From: Stentor coeruleus
Lineage: Eukaryota > Ciliophora > Heterotrichea > Heterotrichida > Stentoridae
Reading direction: 5' to 3'
Length of the DNA: 64,000 nucleotides
NCBI GenBank assembly: GCA_001970955.1
Contig: MPUH01000034.1
Span: 84,567-148,566 of the forward strand
The notes beneath the pieces are model-generated. The model did not search any database. It worked only from the letters and a program-made list of their open reading frames with translations, and was not told where the DNA came from. Of the stretch, positions 49,662 through 59,689 are shown one piece after another. Position 1 is the first letter of the stretch; every line of letters begins with the position of its first letter. A program made the translations under genes and the position numbers.

Positions 49662-52600
49662 CTAATTATCTTCTATATCTTTACTCTTATCTTCAGGGGT
49701 TTTTCTTCCAAAGAAGTCTGAAACACTTTCCCAGCATTTTTCTTCTTTAAGCAAAGGTCTAGTATACCCTCTAAACCTATCAGCATCTAAATCCGGTGAC
49801 CAGTTCCTATCACTTCTTTTTTTATCATCAGGTTCTCTAAGATCTCTTCTTGGACTTAGATTATTTTTCTTACCATATTCAGATATTCTATTTTCTTGTG
49901 AGTCTTTTGGTGGTATTCTCAAAGCAGAAACTTCTAATCCTGACCTAAATTTCTCTTTTTTAGGATTATCTTGATCACTAGAATCCTGGAAGCCTTCTGT
50001 ATCTTCTCCATTAGGACTTCTTGAACCATTTTCATCTTCATAAATATATTCATTAGCATAATCAGGGTTTTTATGTTTTCTATATGGGCTTGACTCTCTT
50101 ACAGATTCTTCAAATGAATTTGGTGACAAGGGAGCATTTTCGTATCCTTCTGGGATTTTAAAGCTTTCAGTAGGCTTGGTTATTTTTATCTCTTCACTTA
50201 TGTATCTTGGGCTTTTTTGTGGGGTTTTAATCCTTTTTGTATCCTCAGCTTTGGGTCTTGCATTTTTTTCTATATTTTTTGGTGAACAGGCTCTTTTTCC
50301 ATCATCAGTAGTTGTATTGTTTCTATCAGGTTTTGTTGGGGATTTTATCCTTTTTGAGTTTTCTAGGTTTGGCGTAGATTTTCCTGTTCGTGGTGGGGAT
50401 TTTATTCTTTTTGACTCTTCTAATGATGTATTTGCTTTAGGAATTGTTGGGATTCTAGATCTTTGCAAACTTTCTTGAGGATCTTTTTTATCCCCTGGTT
50501 TGGTAATTTTAATCCCTCTTGGGCTTTGTCTTGCTTTGTTATCAGAAACTTTCTCTTTAGGATTAGTTGATTTTTTATATGCATTTTCAGTCTCATAATC
50601 ATAGAAATAAGAGTCTTTTTTCCCTTCAGCATTATCATCATCTTCTAAATTCCTCTGGTTTTTAGCTTTTGGGTTTTTTCTATCTTTGCCATAGTTTGCA
50701 ACATGCGATGACTCATCAAAGTCTTCCCTTTCAGATATAGCTTCAGTTTTACTTGGCACAAGCTGCGAGATTTGATTATTGATTTTGGCTAGACGTGAAT
50801 TCTGTTTGTCAATGATTTTAAGCAGTTGGTGGCTTTCATCAAACAAAGCCAAATCCATGTGAGCTTTTGGTGATTGGTTACGGTTAGGTGAATAAACTGC
50901 TGGCAGAGGGTTTTCATTGAAATGACTATCATTTGCAGCTATTGACGATGGGTATGTCTCATACGGGCTTTCAGGGTAGGTGAACTTTTTTTGTGGATTT
51001 TCATATGTTTTTTTTTGGCTTGGAATAGGATATGGAAAGTCTTGACGTCCTCCACTATTGTAATAATTTGGATCTAATGTTGCTTTAGGTGTTGAGCTGC
51101 AAGGCTTAAAATCTTGCTTTTTAGGAGCATTTTCATAGTATGGGATCTGCTGAGTATAGCAAGGCTCATTTACACCTTGAGGTTTTTTTATAAGGAAATG
51201 ATCATCTTTGCTTCCGTATTTTTTTAGTTGTTCCGCTCCGTAGCTTGGCTCTTCAATATCAGGACGTCTTAAGCTATCAAATTGCCTTCTTTGATTATTT
51301 GGGCTTTTAAGGATTCTTTCATAAGGCCCTTCTTGGCTACCAAATCTCCTTTGACCAGATTCATATGATCCTTCATTTGTCAGCCTTTTAGGAGCTGCTT
51401 GGTAAAGAGGCTCTTGTCCAGTACTTCGTGGGGGTCTATCATGGTTGAGATTTTTTCTCCCTTCAGCCTCATGAATTAATTCTTTCTTGCTTCTCAAGCT
51501 GGGTTCATCATAATTAGCAATCTTGTTTTGCCTAATCTGGCTTCCATAAGCATTTTCTTCATTATAAGCCCTTTGATTATCATAATTATACTCTTTTTCT
51601 TGATAACCATAATACTCCTGTCCTGGTTCAAATCTTGGCCTTTGCTGATTCTCATAAGCATTATCCTGTATCTTAATATAATTAGGATTTTTTCCTTGAT
51701 GTGCATAATTATGACTAGCTTCATTTGCCTCGTAAGAATACTGTTGTGGAAAATGTGAAGTATCTTCTATTTGAGGGATATACTGGGTCTTGGGTGTTGG
51801 GAAATTACTAAAGTTCTTATTTCCCTCTGAGATCTGAGTAAAAACTTTTGGGGAAATTATTTTTTGTACATCAAAACTTGTTTGAATACTCCTGTTATTT
51901 TTTTCCTCATTCAAATCAGTTAACTGAAGTGTAGGCTTTATACTTTTACCAACCACAATTTTGTCACTAGGTGTTTGTGTCCATGACGATATTTTATGTC
52001 CATGCTCTTTGCCTGAAGATTTTACCCATTCTGTATGTATTTTTTCTTCACTTTTATACCTACTGCTTTTACCAGTTTCGTGTTTACTAAACCTTCCATA
52101 GCTCTCTTCTCTTTCCCCTCTTATAGTATTTTTATAATTTCCTATAGGTGTTTCTGTTGTATATGGGTTTTTAGTTGACATCATACTATTATTAAGACAG
52201 TTGTCTATTATGTCAATCAGAAGCTTCATGAGTTTTAATAAACTTTCTGGGAACTCTTGATTTTCTATCATACTTTTAAACCTTTTTGAGCACACAAGGT
52301 GGGCTTTAAAATAACTATGGACTTGAGAGCATGAGTGCACTTTATCAATTACTTCATTTACTGTATCTTTGATTTCTGTGAATAAGCCTACAACTTCAGA
52401 GTGTTTTTTATTGTAATGTAAATTTTCTAGATCACTTTTCATGTTTTGGCCTGTGTCTCTTATATGCTCCCAGTCTTTTCTTTCAGTTTTACTCATAGCA
52501 TCTTTTAGTTTTCTATTCAAACCATCAATAAGTATATCTTTTTCTTTTATAGAGTTCCTTAAGGATATAAGCATCTCGCTGAATTTTTGCCAGTCACTTT

Positions 52601-53276
52601 TCCCAAAAAAATCATTATATTTCTCATTTTCTAAATATTCTGGTATCAGTCCAGATATCAAATCATATAATTTTTTCCATTGAGTTTTTTCTGACATAAG
52701 GTCTTTGATTTGTGAGGCCTGAGATTCAAGTGCTAAAGCTTTTTCCTTAAGGTCAAGTTTAAGCTCTTGCAGGGATTCACCAGAAAATCTTCCATCATAT
52801 TCATTTTTGTAATCCCTAAGCTTTTTCTCTAGCATTTGTATATACCTGTCCTTTTCTAGCATTTCAGTTTTAAGCGCAGTATAGTTTTCATTAAGAGTTC
52901 TAAATTCCACCTTGTCTGACTTGCTATCTGAGAACTTTTTCTCCATGTTTTCTATCATTTTGTCTTTCTCTGTAGCGATTTTTTTCAGATTCTGTAACTC
53001 TTCTTTTAAAGCTAGTTTGCTCAGACCTTCACGGTTAAAGCTCCTCATGCTGGATCTTGAGTTTTCTAGTTCTTGTATTTTTTCTTTGTACTTGCTTTCA
53101 TCTAAAGCGCTTTTCAAAGACTCTTTTAATGAATCCCTTTCTTTTTTTAATGCTATAATTGTCTCAGCAGCTACTGAGAGGTTTTCTTGTAAAAGATTTA
53201 GTTTTTCGATTTTCCCTGTGGATGGCTCAGGTGAAAGATGCCTTTTAAATGCCCATGTTTCTTTTTCTTTAAACAT
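49662..53276 (-). CDS. Large coiled-coil plus disordered protein, unknown
   Basis: The 1204-residue protein divides in two. The first ~380 residues are coiled coil (ETIIALKKERDSLKESLKSA, LEKKLRDYKNEYDGR), with a short ordered segment around 190-350. The rest is highly charged, Pro/Ser/Lys/Tyr/Gln-rich and likely disordered, with recurrent KRIKSP-type and KSPR-type motifs (IKSPPRTGKSTP, RIKSPTKPDR, RIKTPQKSPR) that look like basic SP/TP phosphorylation sites. Reminiscent of cytoskeletal or centrosomal scaffold proteins, but no family can be named. The start ATG (MFKEKETWAF) opens the coiled coil. Confidence 0.78.
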   Translation of the reverse strand: MFKEKETWAFKRHLSPEPSTGKIEKLNLLQENLSVAAETIIALKKERDSLKESLKSALDESKYKEKIQELENSRSSMRSFNREGLSKLALKEELQNLKKIATEKDKMIENMEKKFSDSKSDKVEFRTLNENYTALKTEMLEKDRYIQMLEKKLRDYKNEYDGRFSGESLQELKLDLKEKALALESQASQIKDLMSEKTQWKKLYDLISGLIPEYLENEKYNDFFGKSDWQKFSEMLISLRNSIKEKDILIDGLNRKLKDAMSKTERKDWEHIRDTGQNMKSDLENLHYNKKHSEVVGLFTEIKDTVNEVIDKVHSCSQVHSYFKAHLVCSKRFKSMIENQEFPESLLKLMKLLIDIIDNCLNNSMMSTKNPYTTETPIGNYKNTIRGEREESYGRFSKHETGKSSRYKSEEKIHTEWVKSSGKEHGHKISSWTQTPSDKIVVGKSIKPTLQLTDLNEEKNNRSIQTSFDVQKIISPKVFTQISEGNKNFSNFPTPKTQYIPQIEDTSHFPQQYSYEANEASHNYAHQGKNPNYIKIQDNAYENQQRPRFEPGQEYYGYQEKEYNYDNQRAYNEENAYGSQIRQNKIANYDEPSLRSKKELIHEAEGRKNLNHDRPPRSTGQEPLYQAAPKRLTNEGSYESGQRRFGSQEGPYERILKSPNNQRRQFDSLRRPDIEEPSYGAEQLKKYGSKDDHFLIKKPQGVNEPCYTQQIPYYENAPKKQDFKPCSSTPKATLDPNYYNSGGRQDFPYPIPSQKKTYENPQKKFTYPESPYETYPSSIAANDSHFNENPLPAVYSPNRNQSPKAHMDLALFDESHQLLKIIDKQNSRLAKINNQISQLVPSKTEAISEREDFDESSHVANYGKDRKNPKAKNQRNLEDDDNAEGKKDSYFYDYETENAYKKSTNPKEKVSDNKARQSPRGIKITKPGDKKDPQESLQRSRIPTIPKANTSLEESKRIKSPPRTGKSTPNLENSKRIKSPTKPDRNNTTTDDGKRACSPKNIEKNARPKAEDTKRIKTPQKSPRYISEEIKITKPTESFKIPEGYENAPLSPNSFEESVRESSPYRKHKNPDYANEYIYEDENGSRSPNGEDTEGFQDSSDQDNPKKEKFRSGLEVSALRIPPKDSQENRISEYGKKNNLSPRRDLREPDDKKRSDRNWSPDLDADRFRGYTRPLLKEEKCWESVSDFFGRKTPEDKSKDIEDN

Positions 53277-53902
53277 TATAAGTTAAACATTTAAAAAAAT
53301 TATGTAAAGAATATGAGTGGATAGGAGCTTGAGAGTAAATAATTTCATAGGGATATGCACGATTAAAATAGGGAAGAAAGGCTTTAAGTATAGGAGATTG
53401 TGATATTAATAATTTTAAAAATTTGTGGTAAGTTTAAATCTTGAATAGAAAATAAGAATTTAAATAATCAGATAGAAAAAATATTGGAGTTTGTAAGGCA
53501 AAAATGCTTAATAGGGTTGGAGTTTGTAAGGCAAAAATGCTTAATAGGAATTATAAGAGTTTGTTTATGGAGTATGATTTTAACACAATTTTGGAGTTGT
53601 TTTTGTGTATAATCTTCCTCATTTTCATCTTTCCATCAGAAAATAGACATATTTTTCTCTCAATCTCATCTTACAATTTTCATATCTCTCTTTATAATCT
53701 CCCTTGCAATTCTTTAAAAAATCTATAAATCTTAATCCTCAAACATACAAAAATCAATTTCCACTATATCAAGAATTAAATTTTCTATTTTTCTTCAAAT
53801 CTTACACTTTATAATATTCCCAGCATATTCAATTAAAATATTTTAGCATCCCTACAATCAAAAACCTACTAAAATCACCTTAAGCCTTTCTCAGTATAAT
53901 AA
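53277..53902. other. divergent intergenic region with a 33-bp tandem repeat
   Basis: Positions 53484-53516 recur at 53517-53547 (no N). The last ~250 bases before the PDI ATG are C/A-rich and G-poor. Confidence 0.6.
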
Positions 53903-54307
53903 ATGGCTATTAAGCACCTCGCAGTACTTCTTTTAGTAGGTCTTGCTTTAGGGCAAGAATCTAACGTCCTAGTCCTGACTGACAGCACAATTGAAGATGC
54001 ACTTAAAGAGAATTCACATATCCTTATAGAGTTCTATGCTCCATGGTGTGGGCACTGCAAGAAACTTGCCCCAGAATATGAGAAAGCTGCTGACTTACTT
54101 AAAGAAAGTGGAGTTGCCGCAAGAATCGCAAAAGTTGACTCTACAGTCGAGAAAAATGCAGCAGGTGCTTATGGAATTAGAGGATACCCCACTTTGCTTT
54201 ACTTCGAAAATGGGCAGATGGTTGAAAAATACTCAGGTGGCAGAACTGCTGATGAGATTTCTAAGTACGTTATTAACAAGGCAGGCGGCCAAAAAGTTGA
54301 ACTTTAA
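53903..54307 (+). CDS. Single-domain protein disulfide isomerase with ER-retention signal
   Basis: The 134-residue protein has a signal peptide (MAIKHLAVLLLVGLALG), then one thioredoxin fold with active site APWCGHCKKL (Cys49 and Cys52), the cis-Pro segment YGIRGYPTLLYF and GGRTADEI near the end. It terminates in KVEL, a KDEL-type retention sequence. Known PDIs have several thioredoxin domains (about 500 residues); this one has a single catalytic unit, like some small protist PDIs. It should form and isomerise disulfides in the ER lumen. A complete ORF with a start right at the signal peptide. Confidence 0.96.
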   Translation: MAIKHLAVLLLVGLALGQESNVLVLTDSTIEDALKENSHILIEFYAPWCGHCKKLAPEYEKAADLLKESGVAARIAKVDSTVEKNAAGAYGIRGYPTLLYFENGQMVEKYSGGRTADEISKYVINKAGGQKVEL

Positions 54308-54787
54308 GTAGTTATTCTAATTATTTGAGTCAATTTTTGAGAATAGTATTTTTTTAGATGTTGGGAGGTGTTGGTGAAATTAAGAGAATTAATACTATGT
54401 TGTGGTTTTTTAAGGTGTAAGGGCTTCCTGAGTTATATAATGTATTGGGTTAGAAAATTATGATTGTGCGCTAGTTGAAAGTTTAAGATTTTGGGTTGGG
54501 AGTTGTGATTATAAATTTTTAGCTTTAAGGTTTATGAATGTAAGAAATATGCTGTTCAGGTGCTAGAAAATAGAAATTTTTATACATTCAAAACTGGTTT
54601 AATAGGAAATACATAATAAAATCAAAGACAAATTGTAAGTGAAGGCTTTAGATATGATAAAATCTTACTTCTGCGCTTATATAATAATATAATCATCTTA
54701 GCCTGCTCCATGAAAATCTTTATATATCTCTTTATAAAATCTAAACTGATTTCAACCTTGTCTTTGGAGCATACTCTTATAATAAAT
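54308..54787. other. intergenic region
   Basis: G/T-rich after the PDI stop, then AT-rich. An in-frame upstream ATG at 54710 could extend the next gene by 26 codons, but the internal start is preferred. Confidence 0.5.
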
Positions 54788-55687
54788 ATGATAATTTTCA
54801 CAGCCTTAAGAAAATTTGCAAGGAATATCAAACCTATAGCTCACCCAACTCTAAAGAAGAAGCTTACCTTAGACGATATTAAATCAAACCACAGTTTCCT
54901 CCAAAGCATTGGAATCAAATATTTTCCAATAAATCCAAATGAAAATCTTGAAGGTAAAGTCGAAGTCTATGACGAATCTGGAGACTTTATATGGGAAAAC
55001 ACTTATGAATATACAAAATCCTTTGCATCAAAAGAAAAATTAGACATCCTCTTCGTCAGCAATAATCCACCGATGGTCCAACTCAGCAATTACACTTCAC
55101 TTATAATGAAAAGTATCCGTTTAGCCCAAAATAAACAAGCAAGAGACACAATGAAAAAAGTGTTCCGCAGTATGAATTTTAGAAACACTATAAAAGCCCA
55201 CGATATCAAACTCAAAATGCAAAAAGTTGAAGAGCTAATGAAAAAATCTATGAAAATTATTATTATTATTGAATCTAAACAGAAAAATCTTGCTGAATTA
55301 GAAAAATCACGTCTGATTGCTTATGATTTAACAAAACTTATAAAGGATATAAACCCAAGTTATAAATTTGATCTCGAAGAAGCTGATAATAATGTAATTA
55401 TTAAGCTTTCTCCTGATAGTGAAAGGGAAAATATGCTTAATGCTATTGCTGCTGATGCAAGCATTTTTGAAAGTGGAGATGCACAGAGAGAATATAAAAG
55501 ACTTCATAAGAATTTAGAATATTATAAGTACACACAAGGAGATAATTTACTTAATGATGATGAAGATGATGTCTCTGATGAAAGTAACTTTGATAAGTAT
55601 AACTCTGATGAAAGTAACTTTGATAAGTATAACTCTGATGAAAGTAGCTCTGATGATAGTGATTATAAAGCTAATGATAAAGATTAA
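54788..55687 (+). CDS. Mitochondrial translation initiation factor IF-3-like protein
   Basis: From the ATG at 54788 the protein is 299 residues and begins with an amphipathic basic stretch (MIIFTALRKFARNIKPIAH) suited to mitochondrial import; an upstream ATG at 54710 would add 26 residues. An IF3 N-domain-like segment follows (EVYDESGDFIWENTYEYTKS, LDILFVSNNPPMVQLSNY, comparable to the L-D-L-V..PPV.K..DY pattern), then a C-domain-like segment (FRNTIKAHDIKLKMQKVEEL, MKIIIIIESKQKNLAE). The C-terminus is an acidic tail with three near-repeats (DESNFDKYNS, DESNFDKYNS, DESSSDDS). IF-3 keeps ribosomal subunits apart and checks the start codon. Identification rests on pattern, not on strong identity. 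Confidence 0.7.
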   Translation: MIIFTALRKFARNIKPIAHPTLKKKLTLDDIKSNHSFLQSIGIKYFPINPNENLEGKVEVYDESGDFIWENTYEYTKSFASKEKLDILFVSNNPPMVQLSNYTSLIMKSIRLAQNKQARDTMKKVFRSMNFRNTIKAHDIKLKMQKVEELMKKSMKIIIIIESKQKNLAELEKSRLIAYDLTKLIKDINPSYKFDLEEADNNVIIKLSPDSERENMLNAIAADASIFESGDAQREYKRLHKNLEYYKYTQGDNLLNDDEDDVSDESNFDKYNSDESNFDKYNSDESSSDDSDYKANDKD

Positions 55688-55941
55688 TTTATGATTATTA
55701 GGATTGAATTATAAGGTTTTAATTGCATAGTTTTATGACCCTGATAATAATAATTGCATATACAATTAATTTTGAAAGTTATAGAATTTTATAGATAATA
55801 TAAAAATGCTTATAACAACTAGTAGGTTCTCATGCCAAATTGCAAAAACTTTAAAAATGAAAATTGAAATGATGTCCATAAAACTTGATGATATTCAATA
55901 GATAGATATATCGTACAATATAATAATAAACATTACAAAAA

Positions 55942-56985
55942 ATGATGCTAAATAAATTCACTGTTGAAGAATGCCAAAGAACGAAGGTTTCATGCACAAA
56001 ATGCTCAATTAGCTTCAAAAAACAAGAAATGCGCGTGACGATAAAAAAAATCATGATGTCAACAGAATATTACCATCTTCCCTGCTTCACTCCAAGATTC
56101 AACCAATACATAATAGAAAAAAACATAACATTAAAGCTCAATCAAGAAAATAGCAAGGTGTTTAAAGACTGGCTAGAGAATTGGAATTCAAAATTTTTCC
56201 CTTTAGACCAAATAACTCCTGAAAAAATGAAAGCAACCCTTATGCTTCAAGATAAATCTTTAACAACGAATTCAACAAGAAGAAGAAGGATGCTTATCGA
56301 AGTGTTTTTATTTTTAGAACTAAATGACATTGTTAAGGTTTTACCCTTTGTCAGTAAAGAATTTTATCATACAACATGGGAGCCAGAGCTTTGGAAATGC
56401 TTAATAAAAAGAGATTTTCTTGAAGTTGTTGCTGAATCAGAAAACTGGAAACATTCTTATATAAAACTTTATGTGTCATGCTGTTTAGAATGCAAAGAAA
56501 TTCCTAGCGAAGAAAACTTTTACAGATGCCCTTTAATTAAAAGAGTATTATGCAATAATTGTAGGAAAACTGATAAGTATAGACTTATGTGCAAAAGTGA
56601 TATTAAAAGTTGTTTTGATATTGATGCGAAGATTTTAGGATTAAACTTCGGACAAGCATTTTGTAATAATCAAGTTGTTTATAGATGCCATTTATTGAAA
56701 GCTATAGAAAAGTTCAGAGAAAAAAACAAAGAAGCTGTACTTAGCAAATTATATGAAGAACTTGATGAAAACTGTAAAATTGTACGAGATGTGAAAGGTA
56801 TTAACCATTGCAAAATGGAAAAGCAATTTTTTGGTTTAAACTTTTCAAAACCAAACTGGGATGAAAGAAATGAAGATAAAGACTATAGGGCAATATATAG
56901 TTTTATTAGAAGTGGAAGGGGCAAAATAAACTACAATAAGATTTTTAGTAAAAATAAAGGCAATGCATCATCACTTAATAGTTAA
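55942..56985 (+). CDS. PARP-type zinc finger, F-box and XPA-like zinc-finger protein
   Basis: The 347-residue protein combines three modules. Residues about 18-50: CTKC...YYHLPCF with a basic LR-type stretch (KKQEMRVTIKK), as in PARP-type DNA nick-sensing fingers. About 113-160: an F-box-like segment (LIEVFLFLELNDIVKVLPFV, then PELWKCLIKRDF). About 180-235: CLECKE...CNNCRKTDKYRLMCKSDIKSCFDID, comparable to the zinc and DNA-contact region of XPA. Such a set suggests a DNA-damage-linked ubiquitin-ligase receptor, which is inference from module identity. The tail is basic. The two consecutive ATGs at 55942/55945 give the start. Confidence 0.75.
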   Translation: MMLNKFTVEECQRTKVSCTKCSISFKKQEMRVTIKKIMMSTEYYHLPCFTPRFNQYIIEKNITLKLNQENSKVFKDWLENWNSKFFPLDQITPEKMKATLMLQDKSLTTNSTRRRRMLIEVFLFLELNDIVKVLPFVSKEFYHTTWEPELWKCLIKRDFLEVVAESENWKHSYIKLYVSCCLECKEIPSEENFYRCPLIKRVLCNNCRKTDKYRLMCKSDIKSCFDIDAKILGLNFGQAFCNNQVVYRCHLLKAIEKFREKNKEAVLSKLYEELDENCKIVRDVKGINHCKMEKQFFGLNFSKPNWDERNEDKDYRAIYSFIRSGRGKINYNKIFSKNKGNASSLNS

Positions 56986-57293
56986 TTAAGTATTGCTAAG
57001 CCTTAAAGATTTTTTTAGGTTCCAACACTAAGAAATCAATATTATATGCATTATCTTACACCAAAATAAATATAAATTCTTAAACTTCTGTTTGGCATTA
57101 AGCCAAGCTTGTTATAGAACTCTAATAACTATAAATAGGGCTCGAAATAAATTCATCTGAATAAAAATCCTACTCAAATTCCTAAAATATCTCTAATTCA
57201 TTAAATTTACCATAATCATCAATCTTCCCACTAGCCTCAATCTCATAAACTTCAATCCCATATACAAATCTATAAATCCTATTAGATCTATAT
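56986..57293. other. intergenic region between convergent genes
   Basis: 308 bp, AT-rich, between two convergent stops. A minus-strand open frame near 57182-57385 overlaps the Myb gene end in another frame and lacks support. Confidence 0.5.
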
Positions 57294-58130
57294 TTAGTAT
57301 TCCTGTTTTTCCTCAAGCGAGCAGAAATCGATAGGCTCACCTGAATTTTCTTGATATTTACCAAATATACATTCTTCCATATCATCTTCTACCTTATCTC
57401 TTTTTTTTTCGATCATTCTATCTATAGCTCTACACAAATTGTTTAGACTGCCAATATCCTGCTTGCAACTAATTATCAAAGATTTCAAACGATTCTTTAC
57501 AGCGCTTTCAGTACGCTCAGGGAAGATTTGAAACATTTTATTCCAGATTTTTCCATGCTCTTTGTAGGTTTCCAATAGGAGTATATCTTCTGCTTCACTC
57601 CATAGTCCTTTACGAATATTTGGATTAACATGGTTTGCCCAACGTTCTTTGCATTGCTTACCATTGCGTACAGGTCGTGAATTATGAATTTTTTCATTGA
57701 GAATTTTGGCTATTTGAGTCCAGGAAAGCTTTTTTAATGTTAGTTCTTTGAGGATTTCATCTTCGCTTTCAGGCCAGATCCCAGCTTTAAAACTTCCGGA
57801 TTTGGTTACTTCAAAGAACTTTGACATACACTCTTTCGCTGATTGTGACCTTCCCGCAGCAATTATCCCGAAATCTTCTAGAGTTAGTTGTTCGATTATA
57901 ATGTTTTTTTCCTTCAAGTAGTTGGTTGCAGTCTCATACATACTTTCTACTTGAGCTTTGGTCCATTTCCTGTAGTGATGACCTCGAACATGCTTTTGGC
58001 TATTGGGATTTTCAGAGAATTCTGAGAGGGTCATCGGAATTACTATTGAAGAAGCAGGAGAAGGTGAAGAGAGTAGTGTAGGAAGAAGTGGTTGACAATT
58101 TTTTTCTGCTATCATTGCAGGGTCTGCCAT
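57294..58130 (-). CDS. Myb-type (SANT) transcription factor
   Basis: From the ATG at 58130 (MADPAMIAEK) the protein is 278 residues; the decayed second copy has the same start context, which favours this ATG over one 17 codons upstream. Three Myb/SANT-like repeats follow a Ser/Pro-rich N-terminus: a divergent one (about 50-110, RKWTKAQVESMYETAT), then two canonical repeats, GIWPESEDEILKELT...CKERWANHVNP and GLWSEAEDILLLETYKEHG...VKNRLKSL. The Trp spacing and NRLK recognition helix suggest sequence-specific DNA binding. It is the intact member of a duplicated pair; the copy at about 60188-60649 is broken. Confidence 0.9.
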   Translation of the reverse strand: MADPAMIAEKNCQPLLPTLLSSPSPASSIVIPMTLSEFSENPNSQKHVRGHHYRKWTKAQVESMYETATNYLKEKNIIIEQLTLEDFGIIAAGRSQSAKECMSKFFEVTKSGSFKAGIWPESEDEILKELTLKKLSWTQIAKILNEKIHNSRPVRNGKQCKERWANHVNPNIRKGLWSEAEDILLLETYKEHGKIWNKMFQIFPERTESAVKNRLKSLIISCKQDIGSLNNLCRAIDRMIEKKRDKVEDDMEECIFGKYQENSGEPIDFCSLEEKQEY

Positions 58131-59134
58131 GATATTAAATTGTGAACAAAATAGATCTAATATTAAAATGTGTTGAAACACATTAAAGACTTTAAGATTA
58201 GCATTTGCTAGACATCAATTTTTCATAAATTATTTATAAAATAATAGATTCTTTGAAGTAGGCTATGCTGTTATTAGTTTTATAGAATATTACAACTGAT
58301 AAGTTTTTTAATAGAAATTCTTATTTGTCTTAGAAATTCAATATTTAAATTTTAAATTCCAAAGAATCTAATCATCCTTACAAGAAAAGTGTAACTTAAG
58401 AATTAATAAGACTTAAAATTATTAACTGCATAATAAACTTTACAAAAGCTTATTAATTAAAACATGAAAATCGAATTGTTCATAAAGGCTTTAAAATATT
58501 ATTAAGGAAATATAGAGTTCACAGTGGGTGAACTATTTATTTTTAGAGATTTTTTGTAGTTTTCAGTGATTCCTTCAGTACTTTCTTAGCAGTTCTCCAG
58601 ATTTTCTTATTTCAGAATATACCCTAATGCTAGATACTGTTAAATTGTTGCATGAGTATTCTAAAGTCAAAAATTATTAATTTATAAGATTTTAAAACTT
58701 ATATCATCATCACTTTTTATTCCAGTAGGAATTGATACTTCTAGTTTTATTCTTTTTTTAAATGATGGTTCAAATTTAGAATTTTTTCAAGATTTAATTC
58801 CTTTATGATTTTTATAAAACTAAGCTACTCATTAGTAATGTTATAAACTTTTGCTTTTATTTCTTAATCTATAGAAATGCTTAAACTCTTCTATTCAAAT
58901 ATTTTATTTTTTTGATTTTTCTTGCATGCTAAATTTAATCTAAATAGTTAAATTATAATTACTTGAATTAGAATAATTAAGTATTATCTGTATTATTATC
59001 ACAATAAGCATTTTATTAGTTATATTTAATTAATCTGCAAATATACTGAATCTTAAATATATAAACCTACTTAATATACACAAAAGCAATCTCTTTAATA
59101 AAATTCCTTCTTTATAGCTAAAGAAAATATGTCT
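58131..59134. other. AT-rich spacer of duplication unit A
   Basis: Upstream of the Myb gene; matched at 61264-62261 in unit B with scattered substitutions and small indels. No gene seen in either copy. Confidence 0.6.
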
Positions 59135-59561
59135 TTAACCATTTAGGAGATAGTGCTCTGATAAGACCGACCCAACAAGAAGGTTTCAGGGAGAAAGTGA
59201 TATCTAGCGTAGGTCTTGGTAGTCTGCTGTACGGAGTATTCTTACAAGCCCCAATCCACCATCTCAGCGTATCCAAACCTCGGCGGATGCTTTGAAAGTC
59301 AGGAGCGAACAAGTGCTTATGAATCATGAGAGTGCCGATAAGGCTGCGGAACACCTGAACAAGGAGTGAGTTCATGCTAATTTCTCAGCGTTGAGCAGGT
59401 GGTGGGAGAGCAGACAACTCATAAGTGCAACGTCCTATCTTGGGATGCATAGGATCCTCTGCTGACATAAATTTTGCTTGTTCGCAGTATGGGCTACCAG
59501 TGTGAACTTCCACTGTAGCCAGCAACATCATATTAAGGTAGTTCCTAACTAGTAATGGCTG
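59135..59561. other. GC-rich block, copy A (candidate structured RNA or relic)
   Basis: An island of visibly higher GC than the surrounding AT-rich DNA, conserved with copy B (62262-62671). It includes a perfect hairpin at 59492-59520 (stems GGCTA/TAGCC and CAGTG/CACTG with a bulged C and 8-nt loop). In copy A a minus-strand frame runs for about 60 codons (including LLVRNYLNMMLLATVEVHTG) before a stop. No RNA family could be named. Confidence 0.45.
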
Positions 59562-59689
59562 TTTCTTCTCTTATAATTAAAATTTCACCTTTTACTAAAA
59601 ATCTTTCTAAACAAAAATCAATAATCGTATTTTTAGGCTATTAAACAAAGTATTAAATAGTTTTTTTTAATTTATCTCTCATAATAAAA

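Noticed and set aside
50176-53286. Plus-strand frames over the 1204-residue coiled-coil gene
   Set aside because: Hydrophobic antisense shadows of a charged coiled-coil sequence.
59118-59375. Minus-strand 85-codon frame within the GC-rich block A
   Set aside because: Not preserved in copy B and has no recognisable domain; probably a by-product of higher GC content.
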